Source: Camarhynchus parvulus (taxonomy: Eukaryota; Chordata; Aves; Passeriformes; Thraupidae). Taken from it: 64,000 bases of DNA. The stretch is from contig NC_044600.1 in NCBI RefSeq assembly GCF_901933205.1, positions 11,756,501 through 11,820,500 of the forward strand, read 5' to 3'. Numbering within the stretch: position 1 is the first letter of the stretch; each line of letters opens with the position of its first letter. The position numbers and the translations under genes were made by a program. The notes beneath the pieces were generated by a model. It was not told the DNA's origin. It saw only the letters and a list, made by a program, of their open reading frames with translations, and made no database searches. Positions 37,118 through 51,060 of this stretch are shown piece after piece.

Positions 37118-40100
37118 TCCCACTACATTAGAAAAATCTGGTCTGTGGTATCCTTCACTGTTTTTTGCTTTAGCTGCTCCTGGAGTGCCCATTGCTCTGT
37201 CAGTCTTGGCATGTCTCCAGATTCAGTAACTTAGAGCACAACCTTTTTGTTTCAAACCATGATTCAAAAACACATGACAAAAATACCCATGTAGCTGTCT
37301 GGGTTTGGGTGTGAGTGGATAGAGGTGTTGGTGGCTCTTCCCAAGGCATTCAGGAGAGTGGAAGCTCTCCCCTTGCTCTCTCTGGGTGGCAGAAACATCC
37401 TTGTGATCCAGCTGGCTTTTCTGCATCATCAGGGTATGTCCATAGCCTTTTTGTCATATGAAGTAAAGTCACTTTTTCTATCAAAATAATCACCAGTTTA
37501 CAATGCTGCGAGGTGCTCACTTCTGTAACCTGTAGGAATGTGCTTCCTTTCCTTGCTGTGCTGGATCATGTGTCATTACTGAATGCCTGGACAAGCTTTA
37601 ATGGGGAAAGCTGTTTCCCTGCTGCTCACCCTCTGTGCACACACACTTCTTCCCCTCCCAGGTCATGCAACCATCCCAAAGCTCAATCAGTTTAGTAAGT
37701 GGCCAGGATTCCAGCAGGAGCACAATTTGAATGGATTGCTTTTGTTTTGATGTGATCAAAAAACACCCGCAAAGAAAATATTTTGGGCTAGGGGTATTCT
37801 CCAGCAGGGTGGAGAGGAATTCTCTCCAGTTTTTCTTTCATAGTGTCCTGCAGCTATGCTGAAGCCTCGGCACCCTTGTTCATGTTATCTCACATTAGGC
37901 ACTGGTTAAGCACAGCCCTTAAATACGCACCTAACTTTAAACATTGCTGGCTTTACTATGCAAAAATAATCCTGTTTTGCTTTTTTGGGGCCATGGTCTG
38001 AACACAGCCACAGCTTTGTACAGAAGGGGAAAGTGAGAAAACCTGAGCAAGCCCAAATACTAGTTGCACTTGGAAGAGTGAAGCTGTGTGAGGAGTGGGA
38101 GCAGGTCGGGGGTGCTGGGAGTCTGCAGAGCAGCAGTTTCAGCAGTGGGAAGAGATGCTTAAAGTGGGTGTGCTGGGGCGGGGGGGGGTTCAGAGATGAA
38201 AGCCAGATGTGTTTTGTAAAGTGTTGCCTGTGGTTGCATTGGCAGTATGCAGAGAAAGAGTTGAAGAGTTGTGGAAAGAAATGTAGTCAGGTAGGTTATG
38301 TGTTTGAAGAGGGGAGATGGATCCTTGAAGGACCTGAACTGAGAATGCTGTCGAATGCTAATTGAGCAAGGAGGAAAGTATATTTTCAGGTTATTTCCAT
38401 CAGTTGTGACAAGCTCCACTGTTTAATTCCCAGCTCTTAGCAATTAAACTTGGTGATTCAAGGTCCAGACAAAGGATGTAATAATTTAAATTCTAAGAAA
38501 TGTTTAGTTAAAAGCATTAAATTCACAGCTACTGCATGAATATATTTTCTGTATTCATTGACATTCTTTATTCATTATTGCTACAAGTACACTGTCAAAA
38601 GGGAATTTTAAACCAATACTAGTAAGTCACTATGTAAAACTCTTAATGCTGCAATTCCTAACAGAAGTTTGTTTATCCCATCTCAGAATGGATGTTTCCA
38701 TTTCAAATACTTGGGACCAAGGTAGTTTTACTGGGATACAACCTGAATTCAAATTGTGCCTTCCACACAGAGAGCTTCTTATTAACAGCTAGTTCAGAGG
38801 CCAAAAGTTGCTTGTAGCAAGTACAGAGGATAACTTCTGAATAAATGAATATATTGGAGGGAATCATAAGCTGCTTACAGGGTGTTTGCAAACAGGAACA
38901 GAGAGTACATTCATCAAAGAAATTACTCAGTTTGAATAATTTGTTCAGCTCAGAGCATGTTTACCTGGCTGTGAGGGGAATGGGGAAGTTTAATTGGCAA
39001 ATGTTTGTATTGTGCTTTGAGACAGTTGTATGAAAGGGAAGCGTTCTTGTTGTTTCTAGGGTTATAATTCCTTCTGTAGCTTGTGTGAATGCAGCCTTCA
39101 GGGTTGTGTAAAGAAGGGATGCAGTGGTTGTTTTGCACCATGTGCATGTGAGGGAGGTCCTACAAAAGATGTCTTCACTTCAGAGGGCACCCTGGCTGTG
39201 TCTGCCCTGCCTGCAGAGCCAGCTCCACACACCTGCACAGACTGCAGGCACCCAAGGGTGGAAGCAGCTGAGCACAGACTGCCCTGGGGGTGTTACAGAC
39301 CCTGAGTACCCAGACAGAATCGTCTCTGCTTCAGCTGATGCTGAATATGGCCACTTTTTATCAAAAAGCCCTCAGTATTGTATTTTAACTTATCCAAGTT
39401 TTACAGAGAAGACAGTAAGCATCTTCCACAAAAGTAATGAAATCATCACTGTATCTGTTCTGTCCAACTCACTGTCTGCTCTTTAAAGGAGCTGTAAGAA
39501 AACTGTAAGTAAACATGCAGATGTAGGAAAGCAGATACAGGCCTGAACTGGGCTGGGAAATACTCTGTTAATACCTGAACAGAGTGTCTCAGTACTCAAT
39601 ATCTAGAGAGAATCCTTCTCAGTTACATCACCATTGATTTTTGGAAATGGATAAGTGTCACTGGGAGCAAAATTTGGCCCATACAACTAAGTAATAAATA
39701 TCTTTTTGCAGGAAGTGTATTTATAAACAAAGAGTGAGCCTTGGATCTTCAGGTTACATTTGCAAAGCTGCTGCCTGAAAGTTGGCATGGTTCCTTCCCG
39801 TCAAGTGATCTTGGAGACAGTTTTGCTGCATCACAAGCTGCAGTAGTATCTCTGAGGCTTTGGAAAGGAACACCAGTATGTCTGCAAACAGGATACTATT
39901 TGTGAGTTTTAATTGGAACCAGTCATGTTTGAAGGATGCAGACTTTGAAATAGCAGGGCTAACCTAAGAAAGCCATTCAAGATCTATCCACAGTGTTCCC
40001 CAGATAAACAGGGGTGAAAAGCTTACTGAGATCAAGGCCCAGCATGAGATTCTGCTCTGAACTTGAACTGAATTGAACAAATCTTTTGTGTGTATATTAT

Positions 40101-41584
40101 GTTTTGAAGACATTTGAGTGCTTCAAATATCTTCCTTCCTCTTCTGCCTAGCTTGTCAAGGACTAGATGCAGAAATATTATGAGACAGGCTTTTGCAAAG
40201 GGGAATTGAGTCACAGAGAAGCTGAATGCCATATATTTAAAGTCAATGTTTGTCTTCTCACTTAACAAAACTGGTGATTAGAAAAGGTAAGGAGGAAAGA
40301 AATGGATGTTGGGTCATCTTCTATAACCCTATAATAGTTATGCAGAAGCAACTGACCTGGCTGAGAATTTAATTTTAACTTTTGCCATTTGGCTGGGAAA
40401 CTCTAGCTAACACACTCAAATGCACTGTTGTATTTTGGTACAACACTGTCTCTTTAAATAGGCAGTGACAGGATTTTTCTCTGGAAGTAGGTAGTTGTTG
40501 GTTACCTGTCCTCTTTGTTGCAGAAGTGTGATTATCTTACAAATTCCTTTTAAAAAGGTTACCAGCACAGCCTTGGTTGCACTAATGGGGTCCTTGAGGA
40601 CTGAGATGAGGAAAATCCTGTTGATTGTGCGCTCCATTGTCTTGGTGAGCCCCAGCTGGCCTCTCCAGAAGCTGTCCCTGCTGACAGCCTGGGTGTCTCT
40701 CATGGCCCTCGTGGGTATGGTCAAGTGCTCTGGTAGCTGTGTTGTGTCAGCTTACAAACCAGCACAACCCTACCAAAAAAACTCCACACCCCAAAACTGC
40801 CAAGCAATTAAAAAATGCCTGAAGAAAAAAAGGGAAGTAACACCGGAATTTGATGGACTGAATAAATGGATGTGCCATAGTAATTTCCAATAGACAGAAA
40901 GTGTTTTGATGGACTTAGTCAGAAGAAGACTAGCAGGACCAAGGACTTGTATAATGACAGGAAAACCTGGCCCCAGAATAGAGTATAACTTGAGCTATCT
41001 GTAGTTGGCATTTCTCTGCAATGTAAATCTTGAGAGTTTTCCCAACTGAATAGATTTTATTGCCCCTCCATTCATTACAGGTTTTCTCTAAGTTTGGGTT
41101 GGAGTAAATCAGTACAAAACACTTAAAATATGAAGTCTTACATGACAGTGGATGTTCTTTGTAATGATGCAGTGGTACATGAAAAATCTCAAAACTGGAA
41201 TTAATGGAAGAGCAGATAGATTCCTCTGGTCAGGAAAACCATGAATCTTAAGTCTTTTGGTGTGTATTGCTTTGTGGTTTGCTTTAGTCTTGATTTAGAC
41301 CAGCTTTAGAAAGTCAGTATCAGCCGTTAAACCTTCCAGGCTATCTTCCCCTGCATTTTTTTTCCTGGTTTAGAAGTGAATAAAAGAGCTTTGTACAGTT
41401 CTTGAAACTGAGCATGAAACAGCTCTGAACAAAATATAGTGTTCCTTTCAAAATCTTGGAAATAATTACATCATAGGCAAATTGGGCCAGAAACTGTTAA
41501 TAGTATTCTTTGTGGGATGAAATCCCATGGGAGGACTTATTTCAGCAGAATGGCATTGTTTACAAATAGATGCAGTGACAGGTA

Positions 41585-41611
41585 CAGTTGTCCCGTTCTG
41601 AGGGACAACTG
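41585..41611. repeat. Perfect 10-bp inverted repeat
   Basis: CAGTTGTCCC and GGGACAACTG flank a 7-base loop (GTTCTGA). It lies in the large 5' intron. It could be chance in a sequence of this length. Confidence 0.7.
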
Positions 41612-44118
41612 AAACTGTGGCCTATAATGGACTTCTCAACATAACTGTCTTGCTTTTGATAACAAGCTGAAAATGTGCCTTGGTGCTCCTGTAGTCACCT
41701 TCACACTGATCATCCTGGGAGGGAAGATGTATTTGGCACTGGAAAGCTATTTGTACGTGGCTTAAAGAGAAAATAAAAGCACTACTTGCATAAGCTCCTG
41801 GTCTTTGAGAATTGTTGGAGATACAGAGAGCTGTGTCCAGATGTCTCTGCTGGGCTTCATAAGCCAGGAACTCTGCCCAGAAACCTGGGCATCATGGACC
41901 TTCTCTTCAGCAGGATAACAAACACAGCACGTGTGGATCTCCCTGTACCATACAGTGGTTTTCATTACTGGCTCCCCCCAGACACATTCCTTACTAGAAA
42001 ACCTTCTGCATTTCAGGATGGAAATCACAAAGATTAGTAAGTAATATTAACTGTTTGACCTCAATCTACAAAAGCATTTAGTTCTCTAGGTAAGTAGGCT
42101 AGTCTGTACTTGAAAACTACACTGGCACAGGCTCTGGTCTGGGCACAGTTACAACTGTTTCTGAGTGATAGAAAGCACTTTACTGGCTGTGTATGTGCTT
42201 CTACAGGAGGGTGAGCTGTGTTCCTCCATCACCAGAGCACATCTTTACCTGGACAGTGGGACTGTGTGAGCAGGGCCTTCTCTTGGGAACCAGACACATG
42301 CTGGGGACCATGGTTTTTCTGAAGGATCACTTTTCTTTCCCAGATGGTGTGGTTCAAATGACAGACACATCTTTCTCTCTGACAGCTGCCTCCAATACAT
42401 TACTCCATTAGTTACAAGTGTGTGATGTTTTCCATGCTTTTAAACCTGAAGGCAAAGCTTTAGAGAGCAGCAGCTGGTCAATGGCTGCCTGTGGTTCAGT
42501 GTTAGCTGCAGTTACAGGTGGAGGTGAGCTGCCCCATGGTGCAGGGGAGGTCTGACACAGGGTGAGCCTCTCATAGACATCCTCTTTGGATGGTGAACAC
42601 CCATTGATCTACCAGCAGAGCAATTGTTTGAATCTCCCTAATTTGCTGCAGAAGGTCAGGTCACTAATTTAACACAAACCTGTTGAAGGCAGCTGGGAAG
42701 GTGCTCATTCACCTCCCCTGATGGAGGTGAGCAGCTGGGGTTAGGAGCAGCTTCAAGTGTGTGTTTGTGAATCAGGACCTTCAGGATCAGTGCTCCATGA
42801 TGTCTGTACTGGGGAGAGGACTGGGATGTAGCTGTAGCTAGAGTTTTCAGCTGTGTGACCTTGGGATGGGTCTGTGGGATCCCATGGAGATGTAGATATT
42901 TGGGCACAGATGCAAACTAGAGGTGTCATGGTATATTTCATTTGTTGTTCTTTCCACTGGACTGGTGGTTTGAATCTCAAATCTGGCTTTTTGGGATTTA
43001 ATTTAGATTAAATTAAAAATGCAAGTCCAGTAATTTAAAAAAAATGTGTGGTAATTTAAACAAAGACTAAAATACACATGTCATGAAAAACAGTCTAAAG
43101 TGAACATCTCTAAATGTTTCAGTTGATCATTTAGCTTTTACTTGTAAGATAACATCAGTTAAGGCAATGTGGATTTCATTATTTCCTTTTAATGTACCAC
43201 CCATAAATCTGGCAAAATTACAGTTATATCAAAATAAATATGATTGTTGAAAATAATAATCTCTGTTCTAATTAAAAAAAAAAAGCAACCTAAGACCAAC
43301 CATGGAACCCCAAAAACTCTCAACTATGTCAGCTTTACCTGACCAAAGGAAGAGCAGCTGGAGCTTCAGGACCTCTCTGTGTGACAGTTGCCGTGTTTGG
43401 TTGATAGTTCTGGAAAAAAACCCTACATCCTCCATAGCTGAAAAACAAGTTTTTTCCCTTTAAATTTAAGAGAGTAGCTGATGAGGGCAATGGCTTGTGT
43501 TACCTGTGAATCAGCATGAGGAGAGATCCAGAACACATTCACAGTGATGTGCATGTACCTTCTGTAAAAGGAGCCACATTGATTTTAAAGGATGGAAGAC
43601 AAGGTGCCCATAGAATCGTAATGTTTAAAAAGTATAACCCACATCACTTCTAATCTGTCTGAAATTATACTCTATTTTTGAGTCTTAAAACAGTTAATTT
43701 TATGAAGTGTTGCTGGCTACCCATATCCCCTCAACGAGGACCTTGTTTCTTACATAATAAAAAACGATTGACTGTGATGCCAGGTAGTTTCAGTAAGTCA
43801 TTTAACTTTTGCTTTGGAAGTCTGTTTGAGAGGAAAATTTGGATTGCAAACAAGTACAGGGAAATAGTTGTAAATAAAAACTGCAAAAATGTATAACAGA
43901 GATAAAGAAAAATCTGTATTTTAATGGTAATACTTTGATTTTTTAGGAATTAGCCACTCAGTTTATTTACAGCAACCAGCAGCAACCTTATTCAGAGCAG
44001 CCTTCTAACAGAGAGATTTTCTCATGCCACTAGAAAGCTTTTCCTGCCCTCTTTCCTACCCAAGGCACCAGCCTTGGCATCCTCCCTTGACAGGCATGTT
44101 TTGTGCTGTGCTTTGCAG

Positions 44119-44515
<397 letters not shown>

Positions 44516-44919
44516 TAAAATGTGCACACATTGTGCAACTTGCCTTTTAAAAATAACTTTATAGTTATACTGGGGAATCCTTTCCTTTGGATTTTGCTTT
44601 GCATTAGCAGTAAATACAGAGATGAGGATGTGAAAATACATTCACAGAAGTGACAGGGCAATACGCCTGACACTTTGGGATTTTTTAATACACTTATATT
44701 CCAAGAACAGGAACAAAGCTCTTCTTGCTTGTTCCTTTTGCAGTGAAAGTGGATACAGAATGGCTTGGTTTATAACCTCTAGGTGTGGATGCAGCCAGAG
44801 AGTCTTTTAAACATGCAGCAAACAGCATTTCCTTTGCATTCTTTGAAATGCATTTGTAGAAGGGACTGTGTTTTGAGTTAGCTTATTTACAGGTTTAAGG
44901 GAAGGGATCTTCTTTATTT

Positions 44920-45450
44920 CTAGTGCCATGGGAACTGATGGGCTGCACCTGCAGGGCTGATGTCACTGCAAGGCCACTCTTGATTATCTTTGGAGGGTTG
45001 GGGTCCCTGGGGGATGTTCCTGATGATGGAAACAAAGTAAATGTCAATCTGGGGATGTGCAGGTCAGCCAATCTCACCTTGGTCCTTGGGAAGGTGGTAG
45101 AGAAAATCCTTCTGGAAACCATTTTCATGCAAATGAAGGATAAGAACGTGGTCAGGAATAGTCAGCATGGATTTGTGGAGGGGAATTCATGCTGAACTAT
45201 ACTGACAGCCTTTTACCTTGAAGTGACAGCCTTGGTGGTGAAGGGAGAGCAGTGGTTGTTACTTCTGCTTTAGTAAGGCGTTCAGCAGGGCTTCTCACAG
45301 TATCTCACAGACAGACTGGTGAGCTACAGTATATAAGTGTACAGTGAGGTAGACTGAAAACTGGCTGAAATGCTGGGCTCAGAGGTTGTGGTCAGCAGCA
45401 TGAAGTCCAGCTGGATTTCAGGAGTGATTCTGTTTTCAGTGTTCCCCCAA
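44920..45450 (+). mobile_element. Decayed CR1 LINE fragment, reverse-transcriptase region, sense
   Basis: Translation of the + strand shows broken pieces of CR1 ORF2: ADVTARPLLIIF, then LTLVLGKVVEKILLETI, then NSQHGFVEGNSC at about 45,154-45,192, then FSKAFSRASHS in another frame at about 45,270-45,303. These match, in order, the CR1 fingers and palm region (SLTSVPGKV-, SQHGFxKGxSC- and FSKAFDTVSH-type motifs). At least two frameshifts and in-frame stops are present, including one right after GNSC. This is an old internal fragment with neither a 5' end nor a 3' tail recognised; its borders are approximate. Confidence 0.8.
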
Positions 45451-47215
45451 GGAGAGCTCAGAACTATTGAACTGTGGTCATTCCCTTGGAGCTCCAGCTT
45501 ACCTGTGCTGCCCTATTCATGAGGCTTCATAAGGTTGTGTGGAGCAGCTGGAGATAGTCTGGCATTCAAAACTCCTCATAGGTAGTAGAAGGCATGGTGA
45601 CGATCCCATTGCTCCCCTCAGCCATGGGCAATCCTGATGACTTCTCTGATGTGAGGACTGTAACTGGATGGGGCCCATTTCTTAGGCAGACCTGGCTGGT
45701 TCACTCTGCAGATTGTTCCCCCAAATGTCCCCTTCTGGGAACAAAATTAATTTTCAATTGATTCTTTTTAAAGGCCAAAATGAAGGTTTCTCCCAGCTTG
45801 CTTAATTCCTGGAAAGACTTGGATCACTTCTTCCCCTAAGTGCTAGCAGGATGGCATTATCCCTTTCCAAGGAAGCACTTCTTAATGAGGAGATGCTGTG
45901 TAAAATGCACGCAGAGAAGGGGAGACCCAGAAACAACCCCTCCTGGAAATGATCAGTGACATTAAAAATGTAATTAACTACCAGTCAGAGCAATCTTAGG
46001 GAACATACAAGTGTCATGATTTTAAATGCGACTGTGAGGAAAAGTCAGGTAAGATTTATAGGTTAATTTTGTGAGGTGAAATAATAAATGGGGGAAGTTT
46101 AGCTTGACTGGCCAAGTCCCTTGAGGTAGTTTCACTGCAGAGTTGGTTTGTGGGTCAGAGTATCAGCTGGTCTGTGTGTGCTTCATAGACTCTGTGACAC
46201 ATTTTTGACACTCCTGCTTATAAAACAGAAGGTGATTGATATGTCTGCTGTCATCTAGTACAGTGCTTTGCAGCATCACTATGTTAAATCCATAGTTCCT
46301 CACTGGTGCAAGTCACTAGAATGTGAAGAAAATACCATGGCAGGGTATTTCTGCCTGAACCTGCAGGAGCTTTGTTGTCTTTCATTTGCTCACCAGACAG
46401 GAGGGATGTGAGGATGGATATGGTACAGTGTGTTCTCTCCAAGGCTGTGGTGTGTGTCAGAACTGCTGTGCCTGGGCACCAGGAATCTTCTGCAGTCCCT
46501 CCCCTGCTGGAGTGCAGCATTTTCAGTTACAGTTTGAGCACTTGTGTTTAAAACCTTGTTTTGGCAAGCCACTGATGGCACTGTGGAGCCCTTCTGTGGA
46601 TCTGCAGTTGAAATAAGCCATTTAGGCAGTAGTGTCCTGCCCCTTCCCATAACACCTGACCTCCTCATGTTCCTTGTGTAGCTCCTCTCACTCCCATCTC
46701 TGGGCTTAGGTACCCCAATTCCTGAGGACAGGAAGCCAAGGCAGGCAACTGAAATAAGTTTCCAATGTCATGCAGGCAATTTGTGCGGAATAAGGAGCTG
46801 AACTTGTTCTGCTGGACCTGTGAAATTGGCCTTCCTGCCTCAGAGATCATCATGGTGGTGGGAGCCACAGTGGAGTACAGCAGTGGTGCTTCATTCAGCA
46901 GAGGTGTTACCTCAGCAGAAATGACTTGGTTCTTCCACTCGTTTGATACAGGCTTGTTCTTTCATTAAACCCCCTGTGATGCTGTGAAATAAATTCACTC
47001 TGTGTGCACAGTGGGGGCTCCATGAGGGCACTGTAGAGCATTCAGCCTAAAGAAGTCAGGAGGAGGCTGAGCTGCGCAGCTCACATGCCTTTGTCCATCC
47101 GTGTTGAGTTCCTGGATGGATGATGCCACTTCCATTGAAGCTGCTTTAGACTTGGCTGCAGAGGGGAGCAGAGTCTGGCCTTTAGGCATCTGGTCACCTC
47201 CTGTACAGAAAAACC

Positions 47216-47400
47216 AGAAAAGAGGGAAGGAGAAAAACTCAGCAGAGTAAAGATCAATGGAGGAAGAAAAGAGGACAAAGCTACAGGAGGAGCAGGTTAG
47301 GAAGGAGGATGGGAGGACAAGTGTGAGAGGCAGTGGAAGGAAGAGGGAATGGAGGAAAGAGCAAAGTGAGTTGAAGAGGAGGTGAGCAAACAGGAAGGCA
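47216..47400 (+). repeat. Purine-rich (GA) low-complexity tract
   Basis: About 185 bases are almost entirely A and G on the + strand, with GGAGGAAGAAAAGAGGA-like blocks and no single clean repeat unit. The tract lies in the first coding intron. Confidence 0.75.
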
Positions 47401-49475
47401 TAAGCATGAGGTCAAACCCTTTCTCTCTCTCTGAGAAAAGCTCCTACTTAGCTGAGTCACATTTTTCTCCCAAACAACTGCTCTTTTAATGTATTGGTGA
47501 TGATGGTGATGCAGACTGTGGAAAACAGAGCAATCTTTCCTTGTTCTATTTTAACCTGTCATAGGTGCTGAGGTGGTGTGGAGGCCATACCTCATGGCTA
47601 ACTTTGTGCAGCAGGAGTGTATTGTGGAGGGCATTTACAAGAAAATCAAACAGGAATGTTCAGTACAAACCTCTTGCATCCAGTGAGTCAGGTGCTTCAA
47701 AAAAGTCATGTCTTTCCATATCATTTTGCCAGCTTGTGTGAAAATAGGAATTATATGATTTGCAGAGCCCAGACAGAAACATTGACATTTTTACACTGGG
47801 AATAGGTGAGGGTGTAGTAAAGAGATGTTTAATTCTGTAATTCATTTATAGTGTATCAGCATTTGGACCATAGGTGTTACATCACAGGTCCATGAAGCAA
47901 ATGAGCCAGATGTTGGGGAATGAGCTGGATTGCTTGTCCTCTGGCAGGAGAATCCTAGAATGGACAAATACTGCTTTTGGTGGAACATTTTTGTATAATC
48001 CCTTATTTTACTTCTAGATTTGACTGCTGCTTTGAACTGAATTTGATAGTCCCTAAATGTAATTTTTGCTGCAATAGTTTGCAAATGATGAGGTAGAGGA
48101 AGCCAGTTTTGTTATCTACACACAGATGACATCTTCTAGCTGGCAACGTCTGTCCTGAAAATTAAACAACATCATCTTAGTGATAAAAGAAGGGGAAAGC
48201 CTTTGCATTTGTATTTTATATATTGCTGCCATCTTTACTGAATGCTAAATGAAAATATTTCATCAGTGAACAATGTGTAATGGTGTGCAGCACAGGTAAA
48301 AGGTGACAATTATTTAATGGGGATAAATGCAGCAACGCAGAGAAAGGATTAGAAGCATTCCAAATAGACTCTAAGGACAAAGAGCAGAGCATCTTTATCT
48401 TAAAGGAGGCTGTAAGGTAGGATAAGAAATATGCAAATAGAGGCCTTGTGGAGCTACTGCCTGAGCAAAGACAAACTTGGACTGGGAGGGCTGCTGGTAC
48501 ATAGTGAGTCCAGCCTTGGATGAGACCCCTAGATGGACTATGGATCTGGCAAACATAATATTAAAACACTGCAGGAAAGTGAAGACAGCTTCCCTCAGCC
48601 TTTATTCCATCATTCTTTATCAGGGTCAGTAAAACTGGGCTGAAGTGACATTTGTCAGTAGTCAGAAGTGCAGGAGATGGATGACCACAGGGAATGTTAC
48701 TTTCAGAAGGTTGTAAAGAGGGAGGGAGATGAGAAGCAAATGCAGGTTGACTGACATTCAAGTCTGCCTGCTTAAGTAAGATACTCCACACTCTGGGAAT
48801 ACTGGTGGAGTGATTTAAAAAGAAAAAAAAATCTGGATGCTAATAAAACCTGCATTTTATGATCATATGTCTTAGTTAATTGAGAGCTCAAAGCTTTTCC
48901 AAAGACATTTATGGGATTCTGTTGCTGGGCAGATTCTGTCTTTCCTGAAGCAGAGCTGCTGTTTCAGCCTTTTAGTTGGAAGAGGAGTCACCGCATAAGC
49001 TGCTGGTTTTAACAGAACCTGTAGGAAAAAAATGGTTATCTGAAAAAGCCTCTCCTCTGATTTGGCTGATTTTGAAATGGACTCAAATCATGTTGGTGAA
49101 CAGACACACATACACATGTTGGAGAGCAAGCACACATGGTGTGTCCTGTGTGATTTACTTCTGCAGGAACCCACCAAGTCAAATAGGAGTTAGTTTCTAG
49201 ATATGAAAACTCAATTTAAAAAACAACTGAAAATAGAAATCATACTGGTTTAGAGATAGCCTAAGAAGACTACTTCATGAATAGCTTGCTTTGGCAGCAG
49301 TCACATTGGCTGAAAGAAAAACAAAATAAAATAGCACCTTGTAGACCTTCCCTAAGAGGGGTTGACAGGCATTGTGTTAACCTAGGTCTGTTTCTCAAGT
49401 TGGATGGATGTTAATTGATTTGTTTTCCACTTTTAAAGTACTATTTTGAGCACACCTGATTGTTAAAAGTTTTAA

Positions 49476-49670
<195 letters not shown>

Positions 49671-50779
49671 TGATGGTAAAATAACCTCCTATTGCCAGAA
49701 ACATCAGATCACAGCAGCCAGGCTGTGAAGAAAGAGACTTTTATTTGTTGGGCTTAGGATTTGGAGTTAAACTTGTGATTCAGGCTGCCTTTTTTTTTTT
49801 TCTCCAAGAATTGTCAGCAGAGTGTCTGTGGGAAATGAAAATTAGGAAGAATGTAGGTGTATGGTTTTACCAGTCCCCCAAGCTGCTACAAGGGTTGGTT
49901 ATTCAGTGTCTTTGGGAAAACATAAAAAGCCCCCCCCACATGCATAGTAGACAACCAGCCTCAAGTGCAAAGTCCAGCTCTCTGCAGGTAACCCTTGGAA
50001 GCACTCAGAAAGCTGCAGCACTGTGGAAGTCCATTCATTTTAATTTAGGGTTAGGGTTCTTGAATATCTATGAAATGTTGGGAAAAATGAATCTGATGGA
50101 AGCTCTTTGATGTGTGCAGGGGGCTTTAGAGCATTTTTTCTCTGATTACTAGTAGGATACTGAAACCATTGTTCCTTGAAGCTGAGATGGCAGTGAGCTT
50201 ACCTTTTGTTAAGCTGTGGAGGTGAGAGGGAACATTAGCAACTCTGCTGCCACCAGTAATGCCCCATGAGCTGAGTGGTCAGACTGAGTAATCACCATTG
50301 TGGACTGTGCTAGTGCTGACTGGCTGCATACACCAAATAGGATGGGACAAATCATTTGCCTGGACAAAGGATGGCTGATTGTCAGAATTTGAGCCCTAAA
50401 TGTGATTTGTTCATAATTTTCTACTTTGATTGCTACTTTTGTTTCACAAAGACGTTTCAGAAAGCTGGAAACTTTCTGTGTCCTACAGTAGCAGTTGCAA
50501 CAATAGGAATAACAGTAGAAGAAAAAAGACACATTTAATTACAGCATGTCTTCAAAAGAGTAGTGAAATTGGATTATCCTTAGTAATTAGGAAATACAGC
50601 TACATTTAAAATAAATGGACTAGTTAATTAGGATTTTTAAAATAGATGTCATAAAATCTTCAAATTTTATTCTGTGCCAAACCCTAGGGCTTGACTAAAT
50701 GCATGTTTAAAAAGCCCAGATGTGGTCATTTTTGATCAGAAGCTTTGCATAAAGCTTTTAAAATTGTGTTTTCCCTGCT

Positions 50780-51060
50780 GTCTATCCTGATTTTTCCTTT
50801 TTTTTTCCTTTCTTTCTTTCCCTGTAGCCACTTTATTGTTCAGATTAATCTTCAGTGCCATTCTCCTTATCTTCATATCATATTATGTTACTTTATGCTT
50901 TTGTTTCTCTCCTTTTTGTGTTAGCATCACTTCTTGTCTTTCTTCACCTTCCCACTTTCCTTTTTCTTCCCACTGGACATTCAGCTGTTCTTATTCTATA
51001 TCTGTTCTTCCTTTCAGCCCTCTACCTTTATTTCTATCCTGTGTTTGAGACTTTTTCTTC
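50780..51060 (+). repeat. Pyrimidine-rich zone
   Basis: A T/C-rich stretch of about 280 bases that includes TTTCTTTCTTTCCCTGTAG near 50,809-50,827, which resembles a 3' splice site. The following sequence is open for 70-92 codons in two frames but is hydrophobic and low-complexity, and matches no PAK3 segment. Confidence 0.65.

Larger units (their letters stand above)
25593..44118 (+). other. PAK3: Presumed 5' intron, second part; no coding sequence seen
   Basis: About 18.5 kb without a recognisable exon, RNA gene or mobile element. It contains T-rich tracts at about 30,868-30,877, 35,226-35,280 and 37,006-37,027, a G run near 38,176, and the hairpins listed separately at 37,069-37,117 and 41,585-41,611. 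Open frames of 60-155 codons occur on both strands with no family resemblance. Composition is AT-leaning with several AT-rich stretches (for example 38,440-38,660 and 42,980-43,280). Confidence 0.5.

Noticed and set aside
43609..43650. Possible further CR1 3' end (CATAGAATCGTAATG...)
   Set aside because: Only about 15 bases resemble the tail and the following sequence does not follow the CR1 pattern.
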